Assembly: GCA_030431855.1 (NCBI GenBank)
Contig: JAUIII010000002.1
Location: forward strand, 1 to 64,000
Length of the DNA: 64,000 nt
Source of the DNA: a bacterium
GTDB lineage: Bacteria; Patescibacteriota; Saccharimonadia; Saccharimonadales; Saccharimonadaceae
Reading direction: 5' to 3'
Shown here: piece by piece, positions 60,313-64,000 of the stretch
Layout of the letters: every line of letters begins with the position of its first letter
Position numbering within the stretch: position 1 is the stretch's first letter
Position numbers and translations under genes: made by a program
The notes under the pieces: generated by a model
Databases searched by the model: none
Told to the model about the DNA's origin: nothing
The model's input: only the letters and a program-made list of their open reading frames with translations

Positions 60313-61593
60313 ATGAAGCGTCTGCAACTACACGAGTTATTCGCCGGGATACTGCTAACTATCGCAGGCCTTGTTGTACTTCATGCGCCGCTAAGCGTTG
60401 CGTTTTCAACGCTGTTTCCAGATAACGCCTTATTAATAAAAAGCTGGAAGGAAGTATTATTGCTTCTTGCTCTTGGGCTAGCTATCGCGCTTGTTGCGAA
60501 GCAGAACGCCTGGCGACGATTTGCCCAAGACAGGCTGCTACAGCTTATTCTTGCGTTAGCTGTTGTGCATCTACTGAGTATGGTGCTGTGGAATGGTGCC
60601 GTCGCAGTGATGGCGGGCTTGGCAATAGATCTGCGTTTTTTGCTGTACTTTAGCTTGGTCTATGTACTAATAACACTATACCCGCACTACAGAACATTGT
60701 TTATGAATGTCTTTCTCAGTGGAGCGATAATTGTGATGAGTTTCGCGACGCTACAATTGTTTTTGCCGGCCGATTCGTTGAAAGTACTTGGATACTCAGA
60801 CGCAACTATTGAACCGTATTTGACGGTAGACCAGAACCCAGACTTTATTCGGCTGCAAAGTACACTACGCGGACCAAACCCGCTTGGGGCCTACGCGATG
60901 GGGGTGCTGCTTGTATGTGTATCGTGGTTGCTAGCACGCCGAAACCAACTCAATTGGCGACTGGTAGGGTTGGCTATGCTCAGCGCGCTGGCGTTGTACA
61001 ATAGCCATTCTCGTAGCGCCTTTTTAGGCACTGCGCTAGGAATCGCTATTCTTGCAGCACTCTACTTTCGTAAGCATCTTTCATTGAAACGTTGGTTCAT
61101 GATAGGAGCGGCCGTACTCGTTGCGGGCGTGCTCGTGTTCTCACTCCGATCGAACGATTTTGTATCGAACGTCGTATTCCACGAAGACCCCGAAGAGGCT
61201 GGTGTGATTAATTCAAACGACGGTCACCTAAGCTCACTTGCGAACGGAACAAAACGGTTGCTAGAACAGCCGTTTGGCGATGGTATTGGCAGTAGTGGGT
61301 CAGCATCGCTACTAACCGGTTCACCAAATATTATCGAAAACCAGTACCTATTGGTAGCTCATGAAGCTGGCTGGTTGGGGTTGTTGCTCTTCGTTGCAGT
61401 ATTTAGTGTATTGATGTGGCGCCTATGGCAGCGTCGTGCTGACCCGATTACACTTGGAGTGTTTGCGGCCGGTGCAGGCCTAGCGCTTGTGGGCATGCTA
61501 TTGCCCGTATGGACGGACGATACAGTGTCGTTAGTATGGTGGGGTGTGGCTGCGGTGATGGCAGCGCAGCTAATCAAACGGCTTAGTAAATAA
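60313..61593 (+). CDS. O-antigen ligase/Wzy-like membrane protein
   Basis: 426 residues, about ten TM helices; Wzy_C-type segment RLQSTLRGPNPLGAYAMGVL and NSHSRSAFLGTALG in the periplasmic loops. Polymerises or ligates a lipid-linked glycan to its acceptor. Divergent from the priming transferase and overlapping the convergent LysM gene by 11 bp. Confidence 0.9.
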   Translation: MKRLQLHELFAGILLTIAGLVVLHAPLSVAFSTLFPDNALLIKSWKEVLLLLALGLAIALVAKQNAWRRFAQDRLLQLILALAVVHLLSMVLWNGAVAVMAGLAIDLRFLLYFSLVYVLITLYPHYRTLFMNVFLSGAIIVMSFATLQLFLPADSLKVLGYSDATIEPYLTVDQNPDFIRLQSTLRGPNPLGAYAMGVLLVCVSWLLARRNQLNWRLVGLAMLSALALYNSHSRSAFLGTALGIAILAALYFRKHLSLKRWFMIGAAVLVAGVLVFSLRSNDFVSNVVFHEDPEEAGVINSNDGHLSSLANGTKRLLEQPFGDGIGSSGSASLLTGSPNIIENQYLLVAHEAGWLGLLLFVAVFSVLMWRLWQRRADPITLGVFAAGAGLALVGMLLPVWTDDTVSLVWWGVAAVMAAQLIKRLSK

Positions 61594-62251
61594 ATCCGCC
61601 AAACGTTCCGGGCTGAACGGTACGCTTGTTGTAATTGCCAGCAGTGTAGTTCCAGCCCATTTCGGAAACAACGTAGCTACCATCGGCGTTTACTTTTTCA
61701 ACATAAGCGACATGGCCGTTGGTTACAGCCACGGCACCCGCTTTTGGCGTAGAACCAGTTGACTTGCCGTCGGCTTTGGCCGAGCTAATCCAGCCATAAC
61801 CAGCATTGCCGTATACCGGAATGTCTGAACGCTTCGCGTGCACATAATCGGTACACCACATGCCGTTTCCTACGTAGTAGCTATTTTCGTTTACCGGAGC
61901 ACTGGTGTATTGCTGAGTAGTGTACGTTTCAGTTGCCGCAGCAGGTACTGTCTGCGCGCTAGCGAAACGGTTTGGTAGTTTCGCATTCTTTTTCGGAATA
62001 CGAATTTTGTCGCCAACGTCGATAACATCCGGGTTGGCGATGTGCTTATTGGCATTGAAAAGCTGTACATACGTACGGTGATGCTTTTTCGCAATCTTTT
62101 CCAGCGTATCACCAGCTTTTACTGTGACAACTACAGGCTTAGATTTTTTATTGGTTTCGGTTTTACCCGAGGTGGCGTGCGCGGAAGCCGAGGGCAGCAG
62201 CACACTAATACCTATGACGCCGAGCGCCATTATGGCTTGTTTGACTTGCAT
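61583..62251 (-). CDS. Secreted LysM-CHAP wall hydrolase
   Basis: 222 residues from ATG 62251 (GGGAG upstream; the frame to 62362 lies in the leader). Signal peptide (IMALGVIGISVLLPSASAHA), LysM domain VKAGDTLEKIAKKHHRTYVQ (about 45-90), linker, then CHAP domain with GMWCTDYVHAKR (Cys) and GHVAYVEKVNADG (His). Likely an amidase or endopeptidase on peptidoglycan. Has a ~115-nt structured leader. Confidence 0.92.
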   Translation of the reverse strand: MQVKQAIMALGVIGISVLLPSASAHATSGKTETNKKSKPVVVTVKAGDTLEKIAKKHHRTYVQLFNANKHIANPDVIDVGDKIRIPKKNAKLPNRFASAQTVPAAATETYTTQQYTSAPVNENSYYVGNGMWCTDYVHAKRSDIPVYGNAGYGWISSAKADGKSTGSTPKAGAVAVTNGHVAYVEKVNADGSYVVSEMGWNYTAGNYNKRTVQPGTFGGFIY

Positions 62252-62396
62252 AATATTCTCCCTTATACCCGCCTCTATATGACCCCAGATACTATTTGTG
62301 GGGGCCACCCTAGAAGACGATTGCTTTGAAATACCTGGTGCGCAGGTTTTCAAAAGATACAAAGACGAGCTTATGACAAATTTGTAATACTGTCAA
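62252..62396 (-). promoter_or_regulatory. Promoter and structured leader of the LysM-CHAP gene
   Basis: Minus strand TTGACA (62391-62396), 17-bp spacer, TAAGCT (62368-62373). The transcript leader of ~115 nt holds a hairpin CTTTTGAAA-CCTG/CAGG-TTTCAAAG (62325-62358) and a GGCCCC/GGGGTC pairing near 62280-62310. Could be a riboswitch; c-di-AMP (ydaO) switches often precede such genes, but its consensus was not confirmed. Confidence 0.5.
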
Positions 62397-62555
62397 AAGA
62401 AATTTTAAAAATATTTTCAAAAACAGAGGAAAATTGGCCGGTGTAATATTTACAATTAAATCTACCTTAAAGCGAAAATGCTACATCTTGCCGCTTATGG
62501 CAATGTGTTGTATGCTATAGCCATAAGTACTAATCAATAAAGGAAAAACACTTCA
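62397..62555. other. Intergenic AT-rich region and promoter of the 62556 gene
   Basis: AT-rich, with TTGCCG-17-TATGCT at 62488-62516 pointing right. AAAGGA (62541) is the Shine-Dalgarno of the 62556 gene. No other feature seen. Confidence 0.6.
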
Positions 62556-63059
62556 ATGAGAAATAAACTTATCGTTGCAGCGTTAGTCTTGGTCGGACTT
62601 GCCTCTGTAGCCTACGCCGCATTTGCACAAACGCTCACTATCAACGGAACAGGAACAGCAGCGGGTACATGGGACGTGGCGATTACTAGCATCACGCAAA
62701 CCTCAGCAACTGGTGCTACTGACAACGTAGCCCCTAGCTTCAACGCGACATCTGCAACATTTGATGTTAACTTGGCCTATCCAGGCGCAACAGCTACCTA
62801 CGATGTAGTGGTTACCAACAACGGTTCAATTCCTGCGATTCTTTCAAGCATTACCGACCTATCTGGTACCAACGCAGCTGCTCCTACGTACATTACCTAC
62901 GGCACAAGCGGTGTAACGGCAGGTTCGACTACGTTAGCTGCAAGTGGTGGCACCAATACCGTTCAGGTGACAGTGACTTGGGATTCTGCATCTGCACCAG
63001 TTACGCCAAACGAAAACAAATCAGCTACCATTACGCTTGATTACGCACAAGACACCTAG
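62556..63059 (+). CDS. SipW/TasA-type secreted beta protein
   Basis: 167 residues. Signal (1-23) ending YAAFAQTLTINGTG, then a Thr/Ala/Asn-rich beta domain (about 30-167), as in camelysin/TasA-like proteins with SipW-type signals. Likely exported and possibly fibre-forming; no transmembrane anchor remains after cleavage. Paired with 63096, sharing the junction YAxFxQxLxIxGT. Not certain whether it is structural or an adhesin. Confidence 0.75.
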   Translation: MRNKLIVAALVLVGLASVAYAAFAQTLTINGTGTAAGTWDVAITSITQTSATGATDNVAPSFNATSATFDVNLAYPGATATYDVVVTNNGSIPAILSSITDLSGTNAAAPTYITYGTSGVTAGSTTLAASGGTNTVQVTVTWDSASAPVTPNENKSATITLDYAQDT

Positions 63060-63095
63060 GATTTAGTCTAGAAACAACACAAACAGGGAGGGAAC

Positions 63096-63923
63096 GTGTC
63101 GCGATATCGTCAGAAGTACTCTATTGTGCGACGTGTTCTCATGCTGATTGCCATACCTCTGCTGCTTTCCAGCACGGGGTATGCTCTGTTTAGCCAGCAG
63201 TTATCAATCGATGGCACGACCGCTAAACCTTCTTATACCTACAGTCAAAATCTACTCATGACGTATGACAAGGTGGTAACTGTGTTTAACACCAGACGCT
63301 GGGAGTACAATCTTACCGTAACCATATCAAACCTGGGAACAAAGAATACAGACTCTTGGCATCTGACTTTCGATACACCTGCTAACGTAAATGGTATAAA
63401 ATGTTTTGACGACACGGTCTGCGTCGAAGATGGCAACGGACATTTTACGATAGACAATGGCAACTCAACTGGCCTTATTTTAGCGGGTGGTTCCGTGAGT
63501 TTTACCATGCGGTTTCGCTTAAAAACCGACACGTATACGCTGGATAACATCAATGTATCGGGCACCTACGCCCCAAACTACCAATCTTTACCAGGGCTAA
63601 CGACCGCGTACGTAACGGGATCGCGTAATAAACACCAAGGTCTATTTTACTGGTATCAAACCTTTACGGTGACAAACAATTCGGGCTTCGACCTCGATAA
63701 TTGGCGCATTATCGCTGGATGGGATAGCTCGTACGCGGTGTGGGCGAATGGAACCGATACCACAATAAATTATTTTGAAGATACTTCGGAAATCCGTATG
63801 CTAAGCACAACCCCATTATTAGATGGTGATAGCTTTGTATTTACCATTGATGTCGGTGGTGTTACGGACAAAAAGTGGGTATGGGACCCAGGTAGTTACT
63901 ATATTGAAGGGAACCCAGCCTGA
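63096..63923 (+). CDS. SipW-type secreted protein with carbohydrate-binding-like beta domains
   Basis: 275 residues from GTG 63096 with GGGAGG before it. Signal (about 10-33) ending GYALFSQQLSIDGT. Two related domains (about 45-145 and 165-275), each with an N-x-x-W-x-hydrophobic pattern (DSWHLTF, DNWRIIAGW), like CBM2-type cellulose-binding domains. May bind glycans on the host surface. Overlaps the next gene by 1 bp. Confidence 0.75.
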   Translation: MSRYRQKYSIVRRVLMLIAIPLLLSSTGYALFSQQLSIDGTTAKPSYTYSQNLLMTYDKVVTVFNTRRWEYNLTVTISNLGTKNTDSWHLTFDTPANVNGIKCFDDTVCVEDGNGHFTIDNGNSTGLILAGGSVSFTMRFRLKTDTYTLDNINVSGTYAPNYQSLPGLTTAYVTGSRNKHQGLFYWYQTFTVTNNSGFDLDNWRIIAGWDSSYAVWANGTDTTINYFEDTSEIRMLSTTPLLDGDSFVFTIDVGGVTDKKWVWDPGSYYIEGNPA

Positions 63924-64000
63924 TGTTACGTGCATTTCGATCAGTTCACCATGCAGCCTGGCCGTTACTGGTGTTAGTAGCTGTAACGAGTGCCATAGGC
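63923..64000 (+). CDS. Truncated membrane or signal-peptide gene at window edge
   Basis: ATG 63923 overlaps the TGA stop of the preceding gene. The 26 visible residues are MLRAFRSVHHAAW then a hydrophobic stretch LLVLVAVTSAIG. Could be a SipW-type signal peptidase, often co-encoded with such substrates, but the visible part cannot show this. Confidence 0.5.
   Translation, partial: MLRAFRSVHHAAWPLLVLVAVTSAIG

Noticed and set aside
62252-62370. Firm c-di-AMP riboswitch call
   Set aside because: Hairpins are present, but the conserved ydaO core was not recognised by eye.
1-64000. Alternative genetic code (UGA as Gly or Trp)
   Set aside because: Many genes end cleanly at TGA with coupled starts (for example 9164, 42567 unit, 63921) and no in-frame TGA in conserved domains.

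Overview
The window looks like a chromosomal segment of a Patescibacteria/CPR bacterium, most likely Candidatus Saccharibacteria (TM7). The evidence is the compact gene packing, the dnaN-dnaA-rpmH-rnpA-yidC-jag origin block, a single-membrane type IV secretion-like (T4SS) gene set with many small VirB2-like pilins, and Gram-positive style surface-polymer genes. UGA is used as a normal stop, which argues against Gracilibacteria/Absconditabacteria. The taxonomic call is inference from gene content; no marker phylogeny was possible.

Layout. (1) 1-6.5 kb: housekeeping and accessory genes (nucleotide-processing enzymes, small hypotheticals, ComF-like PRTase), three tRNAs (Arg-GCG, Ser-GCT, Ser-UGA), several broken tRNA-Ser copies with attached terminators, and a LAGLIDADG endonuclease gene whose stop codon lies inside tRNA-Ser(UGA). 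(2) 6.6-26.8 kb: an Hsp20 gene, then a T4SS-like island. It has a minus-strand array of six VirB2/TrbC-like pilins (a seventh stands alone at 4.1 kb), facing two VirB6-like membrane proteins with very long charged tails, PrgI, a TraC-type N-terminal protein, VirB4 ATPase, a large multipass protein carrying an EEP-nuclease-like and a LytM-like domain, a lysozyme-NlpC/CHAP-type wall hydrolase, a PEGA-domain protein and a membrane protein that appears to start at AUU. No relaxase or VirD4 is present in the window. (3) 26.8-31.8 kb: the replication origin, with dnaN and dnaA on minus, rpmH, rnpA, yidC and khpB on plus, and DnaA-box-like sites on both sides of dnaA. (4) 31.8-61.6 kb: a large cell-surface glycopolymer region (glycosyltransferases, polysaccharide pyruvyltransferases, UDP-glucose dehydrogenase, Wzm/Wzt-type ABC exporter, acyltransferase, TagD, three TagB/TagF-type transferases, an IspD/TarI-type cytidylyltransferase, GalE, GlmS, WcaJ-type priming transferase, O-antigen-ligase-like polymerase/ligase). 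(5) 61.6-64 kb: a LysM-CHAP wall hydrolase with a structured leader, and two secreted proteins with SipW/TasA-type signal peptides followed by a truncated membrane gene.

How it fits together: the T4SS-like apparatus, wall hydrolases and surface polymer are what an epibiotic, host-attached bacterium would need to build a contact organelle and decorate its envelope. A second theme is expression. At least sixteen first-in-operon genes have a -10 hexamer only about 6-12 bp before the start codon, so their mRNAs are probably leaderless, whereas many internal operon genes have good Shine-Dalgarno sites.
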